DNA of 64,000 bases from Zoogloea oleivorans. Lineage in GTDB: Bacteria; Pseudomonadota; Gammaproteobacteria; Burkholderiales; Rhodocyclaceae. A program made the position numbers and the translations under genes. Under the pieces are notes generated by a model. That model worked only from the letters and a program-made list of their open reading frames with translations. It was not told the DNA's origin and did no database searches. The stretch spans positions 62,001-126,000 of the forward strand of contig NZ_SDKK01000015.1 in assembly GCF_008107625.1 (NCBI RefSeq), in the 5' to 3' direction. The number at the start of each line of letters is the position of its first letter. Position 1 is the stretch's first letter. This document shows positions 50,638 to 61,085 of the stretch, piece after piece.

Positions 50638-51001
50638 GGCCCTCCTCGCCCCGCTCCTGGCGCTGTGCCTGGCCCTGCCCGCCTTCGCCCAGCAGGTGCG
50701 CATCCTCGTCCAGAGCTCGCCGCTGGCCGGCTTCCAGTTCTATGGCGGCAAGATCCTGTGGGACGAGATGCGCGAAGGCGACCGCCTGGCCCTGATCCGC
50801 GAACCGGACAACCCCCACGACCCCTTCGCGATACGCGTCGAATGGCGCGGCGAGAAGCTCGGCTACCTGCCCCGCGCCGACAACCGGGAGGTCGCCGGGG
50901 AGATGGACAAGGGCACGCCGGTAGGTGGGCGCATCGGCAAAATGGCCACCGACCCCAACCCCTGGAAGCGCCTGCGGGTGGATATTTACATCGGTTTGTA
51001 A
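50627..51001 (+). CDS. Exported HIRAN-domain protein
   Basis: A 124-residue protein with a signal peptide (AFA-QQV) followed almost entirely by a HIRAN domain: [26 protein letters not shown] is the hallmark. In other contexts HIRAN domains bind single-stranded DNA 3' ends within helicases. Here it is a stand-alone exported form. It overlaps yraN by 11 bases, so it is translated from the same messenger. Confidence 0.85.
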   Translation: MRRKALLAPLLALCLALPAFAQQVRILVQSSPLAGFQFYGGKILWDEMREGDRLALIREPDNPHDPFAIRVEWRGEKLGYLPRADNREVAGEMDKGTPVGGRIGKMATDPNPWKRLRVDIYIGL

Positions 51002-52296
<1,295 letters not shown>

Positions 52297-52316
52297 CCGC
52301 AACCTGCACCAAAGCA

Positions 52317-52346
52317 AAAAGCCCCGCCAGATCCGGCGGGGCTTTT
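52317..52346. terminator. Bidirectional intrinsic terminator
   Basis: A GCCCCGCC/GGCGGGGC stem with AAAA before and TTTT after lies between the convergent dolP-like and trmA genes, so it serves both. Confidence 0.9.
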
Positions 52347-52368
52347 GTTTGTGCAGCGCGCGAAAGCC

Positions 52369-53457
52369 TCAGCGCCGCGTCAGCAGCAGCCCGCACTCCA
52401 GGTGGTGGGTGTAGGGAAACTGGTCGAACACCGCCGCCTCGGCGATACGGTGGGTGGCCTGCAGCGCGGCAACGTTGGCCTGCAGCGTCAGCGGGTTGCA
52501 GGAGATGTACAGGATGTTCTCGAAGCCGCTGGCCAGCTGCAGCGTGCCCGCGTCGAGGCCGCTGCGCGGCGGATCGAGAAACAGTGTGGTGAAGTGGTAG
52601 CTGGCCAGATCCACACCGTCCATGCGCCGGTATTCGCGGCCGCCGGTGTAAGCGTCGCTGATCTCGTCGCTGGACATACGCACCATCGTCACGTTGTCGA
52701 TGGCGTTGGCTTCGAGGCTGTAATTGGCGGCCTCCACCGAAGGCTTGCTGACTTCGGTGGCAAGCACCCGCCCGAACTGCGGCGCCAGCGCCACCGTGAA
52801 GTTGCCGTTGCCGCAGTACAGCTCCAGCAGGTCGCCGCCGATGCCCTCGGCACGGGCGCAGGCCCAGCCGAGCATCTTGCGGTTTACCTCGCCGTTGGGC
52901 TGACTGAAGCTGCCTTCGATCTGCTTGTAGCGCAGGCGCCGGCCGTTGAGTTCGATCTCTTCCTGCAGCCAGTCACGGCCGACCACGATCTTCTGCTTGC
53001 GGCTGCGCCCGATGATCTGCGCACCGAGCGTGGCGGCCAGCTCGGTCGCGGCGGCTTCCCAGGTTTCTTCGAGGGGGCGGTGGTAGATCAGGGTAATCAT
53101 CAACTCGCCGCTGAGGGTGGCGAGAAAATCCACCTGGAAGAGCTTGCGCTTGAGCACCTCGCAGGCCATCAGGGCATCGCGCAGGCGCGGCATGGCGGCG
53201 CTGATGGGCGCGGCGGCCGGCGGAAAGTCATCGATGGCGATCGGCAGCTTCGGCTCGGCGGGGTCGAACATGGCGTAATCGACCCGGGCGCCGTCGTGCC
53301 ACATGCGGAATTCGGCGCGCAGGCGGTAATGCAGCGGCGCAGACGGAAAGACAGCCGGCTCGGGAACGGCGAAGGGCGCGAAATCTTCCTTGAAGCGGGC
53401 GACTTTGCCGGCGAGCAGGGCGTCGTACTCGGCGGGGTTGTAGCTGGGTAATGGCAT
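52369..53457 (-). CDS. trmA: tRNA (uracil-54 C5)-methyltransferase
   Basis: A 362-residue SAM-dependent enzyme that forms ribothymidine in the T loop. Motifs are LELYCGNGNFTVALA for SAM binding, FLDPPRSGLD, and the nucleophilic cysteine in LYISCNPLTL. Start set at MPLPSYNP. It ends facing the dolP-like gene. Confidence 0.96.
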   Translation of the reverse strand: MPLPSYNPAEYDALLAGKVARFKEDFAPFAVPEPAVFPSAPLHYRLRAEFRMWHDGARVDYAMFDPAEPKLPIAIDDFPPAAAPISAAMPRLRDALMACEVLKRKLFQVDFLATLSGELMITLIYHRPLEETWEAAATELAATLGAQIIGRSRKQKIVVGRDWLQEEIELNGRRLRYKQIEGSFSQPNGEVNRKMLGWACARAEGIGGDLLELYCGNGNFTVALAPQFGRVLATEVSKPSVEAANYSLEANAIDNVTMVRMSSDEISDAYTGGREYRRMDGVDLASYHFTTLFLDPPRSGLDAGTLQLASGFENILYISCNPLTLQANVAALQATHRIAEAAVFDQFPYTHHLECGLLLTRR

Positions 53458-53557
53458 GGTGTGCGCGGGGAAAGCGGGACGAATCGAACGGGTCAGGCCC
53501 GTCGGCGGAGGACGGAATATACGCCGGTCGACGCCGCGGCGGGAGCCGGACGCACCC

Positions 53558-55582
53558 TCAGAAGCCGGCGTCGGCCATGAAGCGCAGCCGCTCGGCATCC
53601 TTGTCGATATGACTGGCCAGGGCCCGGCACAGGGTTTCCGGGCTGTTGGCGCTGCGCGACTCGCGGCGCACCAGCACCCTGGCCATCGGCCCGATGTGGC
53701 GGGCAAAGAGTTTTTCGATGCGTGCCAGCTCTTCATCGGGAATCACGCTGACCTGGGCTGACGAAGCCCCCGAGCCGGTGCCGGCGACACTGCCAGCCCC
53801 GGCCTGCACCGATGCCGTGCGCGCCTGCGACATGGCGGAAACCGGGCCGGAGCTGGCCACTACACCGGACAGGAAGGCGGCCCGCGGCGCCGGATCGGGG
53901 ATCAGGTCGGCCAGCAGCTGGTACAGCTCGGCACGGCTGCCGGCGCGGGGCACCGTCTTGCGCACCAGGATCTTCGCCATCGGCCCGATGTGCAGGGCCA
54001 GGATGCGCTCGGCGGCCTCGATGCTCGCCGGCGTGATGTCGGCGCCGGTGGCCGCCTGACGGATCGACAGGTCCACCACCCGGGCGCTGGCCGCCAGGGT
54101 TTCGCCGCTGTAGGCGTAAATGTCGTGGTCACGGGCCTGCGGATCACGGCGCACGCCCAGGTGCTGGAAGCACTCGGAGGCATTGCGCTTGAGATGCTGG
54201 ATGACCTCGTAATAGGCCCGCGCCACCAGCACCTGGCCCGGGTTGGAAAAACGCATGACCCGGAAGGCGGTGGAGATGCCATCGCCGAGGATGCGCGAAC
54301 GGCCGTTGGGGTCGGGGGCGATGCGGACCGCACCGAGGTTGATGCCCATGTGCACGCCGAGCCCTTCGACGGCGGCCACGTCACCCAGCTGGACGGCCGT
54401 GCGCAGGGCATCCTCCGGGTCGCCGACATAGCACACCGCGCACCCTTCCTTGGTATTCACCGCCAGCCGGGAAGAGGGCGGCACCGGCGCGATGGCGTCG
54501 GAGAGCATCTTGACGAGCCGCGTGCGCCCTTCCTGCAGGGCGCCGGCATCGCCGCTCACCCCGACCACGTCGGCAAACAGCACGGCGCCGATGAAGGTGC
54601 GCGCCTCGGAAGCCGACAGGCCCAGCGGCAGTGCGGCCTCTACGGGCGGATCGACCGGCCCTTCGCCACCGGTCGGTGGCGCCAGACAGGCCCGGCGAAA
54701 ATCCGCCACCTGGCGCGGGCGCTTGCCCTCATCCGGATTGAGGGCCCAGTCAATGGCATTGAGCAGCCCCACCCCGAACACATCCCGGTTGCCGATGCTC
54801 GCCGCCGACGGCATGCCGTCCTCGCGCAAACGGGCGAAGGCTTCCAGCGGCAACTTGCCGGTGACCATCCAGTACATCACGCCGGCCAGCGCGTAGAGAT
54901 CGGTCCATGGCCCCTGCTTGCCGTGGCGATGATATTGCTCGGCGGGGGCAAAGCCGGGGGTGACCACCGCGGTCATGGTCTGATCCTGGCCGTCCATCTC
55001 CACGCGCCGCGCCGAACCGAAATCCAGCAGCACCGGCGAACCGTCGGCGTGCATGTAGATGTTGCCGGGCTTGATGTCCCGGTGCAGGAAGCCGGCGGCA
55101 TGCACCACTTCCAGCCCGTCGAGCAAGGGGCGGACGATGCGCAGCAGGCTGGCCCGGTCGAGGGGCAGACGACCGATCAGCCAGTTCTGCAGGGGCTGGC
55201 CGGTTTCATACTCCATCACCATGTAGGCGGTGGCGTTGGCGCGGAAGTAGCGCAACACCCGCACGATGCCCGGATGATGAAAGCTGGCCAGTGCCCGGGA
55301 CTCCAGCAGGAAGCGCTGCAGGCCCCACTCGAAGGCCTTGGCGGCCGCGCTCGAACGGGACTGCACGGCCATGTCGCTGCCGCGCACGGAAACATCGCGC
55401 GGCAGGTACTCCTTGATCGCCACACGACAGTCGAGGTGCGTGTCGTGGGCCAGATAGGTAATGCCGAAGCCACCGCCGCCGAGTATCCGCTCGATGCGGT
55501 ACTCGTTGATCATGTACCCCGACGGCAGCGCCAGCAGGTCGTCCCCGGGTGGGGAATACGGCTGGGTTTCGTCGTTGCTCAC
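53558..55582 (-). CDS. Serine/threonine protein kinase fused to adenylate-cyclase-like domain and duplicated C-terminal domain
   Basis: The 674-residue protein starts with a Hanks-type kinase: glycine loop GGGGFG (35-40), VAIKEY with K57, catalytic HRDIKPGN (H167-D169) and DFG (D187), all intact. Next, about residues 330-490 resemble a class III cyclase (VLFADVVGVSGDAG, LGDGISTAFRVM), but the usual GDxVNxAxR is altered to GDGISTAFR, so activity is doubtful. Two similar C-terminal modules follow, each with a HIGPMA(K/R)(I/V)LVR core. There is no transmembrane segment. A haem-binding sensor gene lies four bases upstream, suggesting a shared signalling role. Confidence 0.87.
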   Translation of the reverse strand: MSNDETQPYSPPGDDLLALPSGYMINEYRIERILGGGGFGITYLAHDTHLDCRVAIKEYLPRDVSVRGSDMAVQSRSSAAAKAFEWGLQRFLLESRALASFHHPGIVRVLRYFRANATAYMVMEYETGQPLQNWLIGRLPLDRASLLRIVRPLLDGLEVVHAAGFLHRDIKPGNIYMHADGSPVLLDFGSARRVEMDGQDQTMTAVVTPGFAPAEQYHRHGKQGPWTDLYALAGVMYWMVTGKLPLEAFARLREDGMPSAASIGNRDVFGVGLLNAIDWALNPDEGKRPRQVADFRRACLAPPTGGEGPVDPPVEAALPLGLSASEARTFIGAVLFADVVGVSGDAGALQEGRTRLVKMLSDAIAPVPPSSRLAVNTKEGCAVCYVGDPEDALRTAVQLGDVAAVEGLGVHMGINLGAVRIAPDPNGRSRILGDGISTAFRVMRFSNPGQVLVARAYYEVIQHLKRNASECFQHLGVRRDPQARDHDIYAYSGETLAASARVVDLSIRQAATGADITPASIEAAERILALHIGPMAKILVRKTVPRAGSRAELYQLLADLIPDPAPRAAFLSGVVASSGPVSAMSQARTASVQAGAGSVAGTGSGASSAQVSVIPDEELARIEKLFARHIGPMARVLVRRESRSANSPETLCRALASHIDKDAERLRFMADAGF

Positions 55583-55586
55583 GGCG

Positions 55587-56468
55587 TCAGGAATCGATCA
55601 TCTGCATGGCCTTCTCGAGACTGCGGCGCATGCGGTTGAAGGAACTGGCGAGCACGGCGACTTCGTCGCTGCCCTTCTCGGGGAACTCGGGCTGGTCGAA
55701 ATCGCCGGTGCTGACCTTGTCGGCCGCCGCCGACATGCGCGACACCGGGCCGATGATCAGCCACGACAGCATGACGTTGAGGACAACGAAGACCGCCACG
55801 AACACCGCCGCCAGCGACATCATGAAAGTGCGGAAGGCCTGGTCGGCATTTTCGAGGGGTACCGACATGGGCACCGACACCACCTGCGCGCCGACCACCT
55901 CGTTGAGCTTCCAGCCAAAGCCGTTGGCCGAACCGTAGATCTTGACCATGCTCGCCGGCGCCACGTCCGGCGTGCTGTGACAGGGCAAACAGGCCGCCGA
56001 CTCGATGCGGATCGGGTGGGCGATGTAGAGGGACGGGCCGGTGGGCGTGTCGCGCTGGCCGCTGATCTCCTTGCTGTCGGCCCGGTTGCGGAAGGCATTG
56101 ACCAGATCCGCCTCCCAGTCCGCCGCCCGGTCGCGGGGATTGGTCGGGTTGAGGGTGGCTTCCTTGTAATCGTAATTGGGGTATTTCTTGTGCAGTTCGC
56201 CGAGGGTTTCGGTCGCCGCGTAGGCCGGCACGGTCTGCGGCAGGAACTGCTTGTCCATCAGCGGAACCAGGTGGGGCTTGACCTGGGCGACGGTGTAACC
56301 ACGGATCGCCAGGGCTGCCTCCATGACGAGCCGCGCCTCGCCGAGCACCTGCTCGCGGGCATGGCGGTGCAGCAATTCGTGGGAAATATAGCCGGCCACG
56401 CCGAAGCCGGCGAGAAACACCGCCAGCAAAACCAGGTTGAATTTAAGTCGCAGGCCCATGGGTTCCAT
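55587..56468 (-). CDS. Membrane haem-c sensor with DUF3365-like and HAMP domains
   Basis: The 293-residue protein has an N-terminal helix (9-29), a periplasmic domain of the Tll0287/DUF3365 type with one haem-c motif CLPCH (160-164), a second helix near 213-240 and a HAMP domain ending in RRSLEKAMQMIDS. No output domain follows, so it presumably signals by contact with a partner. The kinase/cyclase gene is four bases downstream on the same strand. An ATG at 56459 is an alternative start. Confidence 0.82.
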   Translation of the reverse strand: MEPMGLRLKFNLVLLAVFLAGFGVAGYISHELLHRHAREQVLGEARLVMEAALAIRGYTVAQVKPHLVPLMDKQFLPQTVPAYAATETLGELHKKYPNYDYKEATLNPTNPRDRAADWEADLVNAFRNRADSKEISGQRDTPTGPSLYIAHPIRIESAACLPCHSTPDVAPASMVKIYGSANGFGWKLNEVVGAQVVSVPMSVPLENADQAFRTFMMSLAAVFVAVFVVLNVMLSWLIIGPVSRMSAAADKVSTGDFDQPEFPEKGSDEVAVLASSFNRMRRSLEKAMQMIDS

Positions 56469-56688
56469 CCATCAAACCGGCTCAGCCGGCAACAAGGACG
56501 TCATTCTTGCACAGTGGAAGGGCATATATGCAGCGCGCGCATCGATAGTTAAAGAAAGTAAAAACCCCCACTCAAGCTATCCCGCCACACAGACTTCACC
56601 CCACTTTCCCTGATTGGTAAGACGAACTTCACGAGGCAGCAACCTCGGGCGGTGATGCTTGTACATTCGCCTTCTCCCCTGGTGCCCC

Positions 56689-58716
56689 ATGAACCCCTCC
56701 CGCTTCGATCTGACCACCAGCTGCCTGATCGCCAGCCTCCTGCTTGCCGGCTGCGGCAGCAGCGACAACACCGCCGCGGTGCCTGCCGGCACCAGGACCA
56801 CGCTGGCCCTGCTGGAGACTACCGATCTCCACACCAACGTGATGAGCTACGATTACTTCAAGCTCGCCGAGGACAAGGCCCTCGGCTTCGAGCGCACCGC
56901 CACGCTGATCGCCCAGGCCCGCCAGGAATTCCCCAACACCCTCCTCCTCGACAATGGCGACACCATCCAGGGCACCGCCCTGTCGGACTACCAGGCCACC
57001 ATCAATCCACTGGCCTGCGACCAGACCCTGGCCATGTACAAGGTCATGAACGCCGCCGGCTATGAAGGCGGTGGTATCGGCAACCACGAATTCAACTACG
57101 GCCTGCCCTTCCTGAGCCAGGTCACCGGCAATCGCTTCGACGTGAGCGGCATGGCCGAACCGGCCGCCCAGCCCACCTGCAAGGGTCCGAGCTTCCCGCT
57201 GGTGCTCGCCAACGTGAACAGCGTGAAGTCGGCACAGCCCCTGTTCCAGCCCTATTCCATCATTTCGAAAACAGTCACCGCCACCGACCCCGATGGCAAG
57301 CCGGTCAGCAGCACCGTCAAGATCGGCATCATCGGCTTCACCCCGCCGGCCATCATGAGCTGGGACAAGCGCTGGCTCGACGGCAAGGTCTACACCGTAG
57401 GTGTCAAGGAAGCCGCCGAAAAGTACATTCCCGAGATGCGCGCCAAGGGCGCCGACCTGGTGGTGGTGATTTCCCACGGCGGCCTCGACGACAGCGCTTA
57501 CTCGCCGACCATGGAAAACGGCAGCTACCATCTTTCCCGGGTCGCTGGCGTCGATGCAATGCTGATCGGCCACTCGCACCAGATCTTCCCCAACGCCACC
57601 AGCACCGTCGCCCAGTTCAACCTGCCCGGCGTCGACAAAACGGCCGGCACGGTGAATGGCGTCCCCACCGTGATGGCCAACTACTGGGGCAAGCACCTGG
57701 GCGTGATCAAGTTCGATCTCACCCATGACGGCAAGAGCTGGGTCATCGACAAGAGCAAGACCGTCGTCCAGGCCCGCTCCGCACAAAACGCCGACAAGAC
57801 CTACGTGGCCATCGCCCCGGCCATCGCGGCGGCCATTGCCAGCGAGCACCAGGCCACCATCGCCTACGTGAAGACGCCGGTCGGCAGCACCGACTTCGAG
57901 ATGTCCAGCTACTTTGCCGACGTGGGCGATCCGGGCGCCATCGAACTGGTCAACCAGGCCCAGGCGGACTACGCAGCAAAATACGTTGCCGCCAACCTGC
58001 CCCAGTACGCCAGCCTGCCGGTCCTGTCGGTGAGCGCCCCGTTCAAGAGCGGCTTCGCCGGCGGCAGCGACTATACCGACGTGGCCCAGGGCAACATGGC
58101 CATCAACAACGCCGCCGACCTCTACCTCTACCCCAACACCGTCTACGCGGTAAAGGTCAGCGGCGCCGACATCAGGAACTGGCTGGAAACCGCTGCCAAG
58201 CGCTTCAACCAGATCAACCCGGCACTGACGACCCAGCAGGAACTGATCGGCAGCTTCCCGGGTTACAACTTCGACATGTTCACCAGCCCCGACATTCGCT
58301 ACGAAATCGACGTCACCCAACCGGTTGGCAGCCGCATCGTCAACCTCAAGTACAAAGGCGCAAGCATCGACCCGGCGAAGGAGTTCATCGTCGCCACCAA
58401 CAACTACCGGGCCAGCGGTGGCGGCAGCTTTCCGGGCCTCGACGGCAGCAAGACCATCTACGCTTCACCGGACACCAACCGGGACGTGTTGATCCAGTAC
58501 ATCAAGACCATCAAGACCGTCACCCGCGCGGCCAACGGTTCGGACCGCAGCTGGCAATTCACGAAAGTGACGACTGCCGGCCCGGTGGTGTTCCACTCCG
58601 CCCCGGGCAAGCTGCCCCTCGCCCAGGCCGCCGGACTTGCCGGCATCACCCAGCTCCAGGCCGACGACGGCACCGGAAAGAGCCTTGCCCTGTATGCCAT
58701 CGATCTTTCAAGGTAA
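56689..58716 (+). CDS. 2',3'-cyclic-nucleotide phosphodiesterase / 5'-nucleotidase family lipoprotein
   Basis: A 675-residue exported metallophosphatase with a lipobox (LLAGC). The N-terminal calcineurin-like domain shows ETTDLHTNV, DNGDTIQG, GNHEFNYG and GHSHQ metal ligands. The C-terminal 5'-nucleotidase domain contains NNYRASGGGSFPG and the terminal substrate-stacking region. It resembles CpdB. It salvages extracellular nucleotides or cyclic nucleotides. Start set at MNPSRFDL. It overlaps the following gene. Confidence 0.92.
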   Translation: MNPSRFDLTTSCLIASLLLAGCGSSDNTAAVPAGTRTTLALLETTDLHTNVMSYDYFKLAEDKALGFERTATLIAQARQEFPNTLLLDNGDTIQGTALSDYQATINPLACDQTLAMYKVMNAAGYEGGGIGNHEFNYGLPFLSQVTGNRFDVSGMAEPAAQPTCKGPSFPLVLANVNSVKSAQPLFQPYSIISKTVTATDPDGKPVSSTVKIGIIGFTPPAIMSWDKRWLDGKVYTVGVKEAAEKYIPEMRAKGADLVVVISHGGLDDSAYSPTMENGSYHLSRVAGVDAMLIGHSHQIFPNATSTVAQFNLPGVDKTAGTVNGVPTVMANYWGKHLGVIKFDLTHDGKSWVIDKSKTVVQARSAQNADKTYVAIAPAIAAAIASEHQATIAYVKTPVGSTDFEMSSYFADVGDPGAIELVNQAQADYAAKYVAANLPQYASLPVLSVSAPFKSGFAGGSDYTDVAQGNMAINNAADLYLYPNTVYAVKVSGADIRNWLETAAKRFNQINPALTTQQELIGSFPGYNFDMFTSPDIRYEIDVTQPVGSRIVNLKYKGASIDPAKEFIVATNNYRASGGGSFPGLDGSKTIYASPDTNRDVLIQYIKTIKTVTRAANGSDRSWQFTKVTTAGPVVFHSAPGKLPLAQAAGLAGITQLQADDGTGKSLALYAIDLSR

Positions 58717-59461
58717 GGATCCGGCCCGTCTCGGCGCGGCCTTGCTGGCCGCCACGCTGGCGCTGGCCGGTATTGCCTGGGCCAGCCGGAGCGCGCCGAC
58801 GGACAAACTGCCGGACGAGCCGCTGCAACTCCTGGTGCTGGCCAGCGCCGGCCACCAGGACAAGGCCCTGGCCCGCCTGAAAGCCCTCGCCGAAGGCGGC
58901 TCGCCCGTCGCCCGGCGGGCCCTCGGGCAGGCGCTGGTTGCCCGCGGCACACAGGTACAGGAAGGGCTCGACTGGCTCAGGCAGGCGGCCGACGGCGGCG
59001 ACGTGGAAGCCGACTTCCAGCTCGGCAAGTTCTATCAGAGCGGCTCCCCCGGCGCGCCCTCAGATGCCGCGCAGGCCCTGCGTCACTTCACTGCCGCCGC
59101 CCACGCAGGGCATGTCGGCGCGGCCTACTACCTGGGCATCGCCTGGCGCAACGGCTATGGCATGCGGGCCGATGCCGGCGAAGCGGCACGCTGGTTCCAG
59201 GTCTCCGCGGCAGGCGGCGTTCCGGCCGCCCAGTTCATGCTCGCCAATGCCTACCGGGAAGGTGACGGTGTGGCCCGCAACGATGCCGAGGCCGTCCGTC
59301 TTTACGCCGAAGCAGCCGAACGCGAACACCCGGAAGCCGTCCAGACCCTGGCCATGGCCTACACCAACGGCGAACTCGGGCTGCCCAAGGACCCGGAGCA
59401 GGCCCGCCACTACCTGATGGAAACAGCCCACGCTCTCAAGCACCCGGCCCTGAAACCCTGA
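58694..59461 (+). CDS. Sel1-repeat (TPR-like) exported protein
   Basis: The 255-residue protein has an N-terminal membrane anchor (about residues 10-30) and at least four Sel1 repeats, with AxxxLGxxYxxGxGxxxDxxxAxxWxxxAAxxG-type spacing, such as AAYYLGIAWRNGYGM and AQFMLANAYREGDGV. Such solenoids mediate protein contacts. It overlaps the end of the nucleotidase gene by 23 bases, so the two are co-translated. Confidence 0.88.
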   Translation: MPSIFQGKDPARLGAALLAATLALAGIAWASRSAPTDKLPDEPLQLLVLASAGHQDKALARLKALAEGGSPVARRALGQALVARGTQVQEGLDWLRQAADGGDVEADFQLGKFYQSGSPGAPSDAAQALRHFTAAAHAGHVGAAYYLGIAWRNGYGMRADAGEAARWFQVSAAGGVPAAQFMLANAYREGDGVARNDAEAVRLYAEAAEREHPEAVQTLAMAYTNGELGLPKDPEQARHYLMETAHALKHPALKP

Positions 59462-59464
59462 AAT

Positions 59465-59495
59465 AAAAAACGGAGCCCACCGGCTCCGTTTTCTT
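59465..59495. terminator. Bidirectional intrinsic terminator
   Basis: A CGGAGCC/GGCTCCG stem flanked by AAAAAA and TTTTCTTTT sits between the convergent Sel1 and NhaD genes. Confidence 0.9.
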
Positions 59496-59511
59496 TTCGC
59501 ACCTCCATCAC

Positions 59512-60855
59512 TCAGTGCGGGGCGACGACCGCCGGCGCTGGCGCATCCGCCGCCTTCAGCGCCCCCGTCGGATGCCAGCCTACCAGCGCCAGCATCACCG
59601 CGAAACCCGCCACGTAGGCCACCGGCACATACCAGCCGTGACGCAGCCAGTTGCCCACCGAGCGCGCCTCCGGGTACATGCTGGCCAGCGCCACCCCGGC
59701 CGACGAGCCGAACCACAGCATCGAGCCGCCAAAACCGACCGCATAGGCCAGAAAGCCCCAGTCGTAACCGCCCTGCTTGAGGGCCAGCGCAGTCAGCGGG
59801 ATATTGTCGAACACCGCCGACACGAAACCCAGGCCCAGCGCGGTCGGCCACGAGGCCTGCGGCAGGGTTTCCACCGGCATCATCGAGGCGCAGCTCACCA
59901 GGGACAACAGGAAGAGGGTGCCCATGAAGGTTTCGGGGAGCACCTCCCAGTCGGGCCGGCGGATGCCGACGGTGAGCAGGATCGCCGCCCACACGGCCAC
60001 GCCGAGGAAGGGGAAGCTGTCGGCCTTGTCGGTGAAATACACATTCACCACCACGTTCATCGCCACCGCAGCGGCCAGGATCAGGGCCACGATGCCGATC
60101 CGCGGCAGGTCCACGTGGGTGTGCTCGTGGGTGTGCTTGAGAATCGGTGAGTACTTCTGCTGTACCCGCGCCGCCGGAATCCCGAAGATCACCAGCGCCA
60201 CCGCCGCACCGACAAAAGCCTCGACCACCGCCAGCGGGCTGACCCCGGCGATCCACATCATCGTGGTCGTCGTGTCGCCCACCACGCTGCCGGAGCCGCC
60301 GGCATTGGAGGCGGCAACGATGGCGGCCAGATAACCGACATGCACCCTGGCCCGGAACAGGGAGTGCGCCATCGCCCCGCCGATCAGCGCCGCCGCGATA
60401 TTGTCGAGGAAGGCGGAAATCACGAAAACCATCACCAGCAACAGGAAACCGCCCCGCCAGTCGGCCGGCAAATACCTGGGCAGCACGACCGGGATGCGCG
60501 TCTTCTCGAAGTGGCGGGCCAGCAGCGCAAAGCCCATCAGCAGCAGAAAGAGGTTGGCGAGGGTCACCCACTCATGGGCAAAGTGCCCCGCCAGACCGGC
60601 CACCCCGGCGCCCGTATGGAAGCCGGTGAACAGGATTTTGTAGACGGAGATTGTGACCAGCCCGATCAGGCCGACCTTGAGCGTGTGGTCATGAAACAGC
60701 GCCACGCCCAGAAGGGTGAGGGCAAACAGGATGAAATCCACCGGGATACCGGCCACCATCGGGCTCCCGCCCCCACTCGCCAGGGCCACGCCTGACACCA
60801 TCAGGCCCGACACGCCCACCATCAGGCCGCGCCCCAACCGCTCCACACTCACCAC
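59512..60855 (-). CDS. nhaD: NhaD-type sodium/proton antiporter
   Basis: A 447-residue polytopic protein of the ArsB/NhaD branch of the ion-transporter superfamily. Support: LLMGFALLARHFE, SAFLDNIAAALIGG, ASNAGGSGSVVGDTTTTMMWIAG and VFDNIPLTALAL with its buried aspartates. Start taken at the GTG at 60855 because GGGAG lies upstream. It exports sodium in exchange for protons. It is divergent from kup, an ion-homeostasis pairing. Confidence 0.88.
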   Translation of the reverse strand: MVSVERLGRGLMVGVSGLMVSGVALASGGGSPMVAGIPVDFILFALTLLGVALFHDHTLKVGLIGLVTISVYKILFTGFHTGAGVAGLAGHFAHEWVTLANLFLLLMGFALLARHFEKTRIPVVLPRYLPADWRGGFLLLVMVFVISAFLDNIAAALIGGAMAHSLFRARVHVGYLAAIVAASNAGGSGSVVGDTTTTMMWIAGVSPLAVVEAFVGAAVALVIFGIPAARVQQKYSPILKHTHEHTHVDLPRIGIVALILAAAVAMNVVVNVYFTDKADSFPFLGVAVWAAILLTVGIRRPDWEVLPETFMGTLFLLSLVSCASMMPVETLPQASWPTALGLGFVSAVFDNIPLTALALKQGGYDWGFLAYAVGFGGSMLWFGSSAGVALASMYPEARSVGNWLRHGWYVPVAYVAGFAVMLALVGWHPTGALKAADAPAPAVVAPH

Positions 60856-61085
60856 AATATGACTCCCTGAAATAACGAAATGTTGGCGCCGGACCCGGAC
60901 TCTCGTGCCTATCCGCATCGACAACGCACACTGACGGGCCGCAGTGTAGCGCCCCGACAGCCCGGTTGCGGCAGGTCAAGAAGACTCAGGCTCAAATGCG
61001 GACAATCAGCGCTACGCGTGTTGCAATGCAAAAGTCAGGGCAGACTGCGCCCCGTCGCCCCCAATAACCACGAAAGAACAAGCCC

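Noticed and set aside
60856-61085. A riboswitch (for example a cyclic-di-AMP type) ahead of kup
   Set aside because: No conserved core or clear nested stems were seen in the 230-base nhaD-kup intergenic region.
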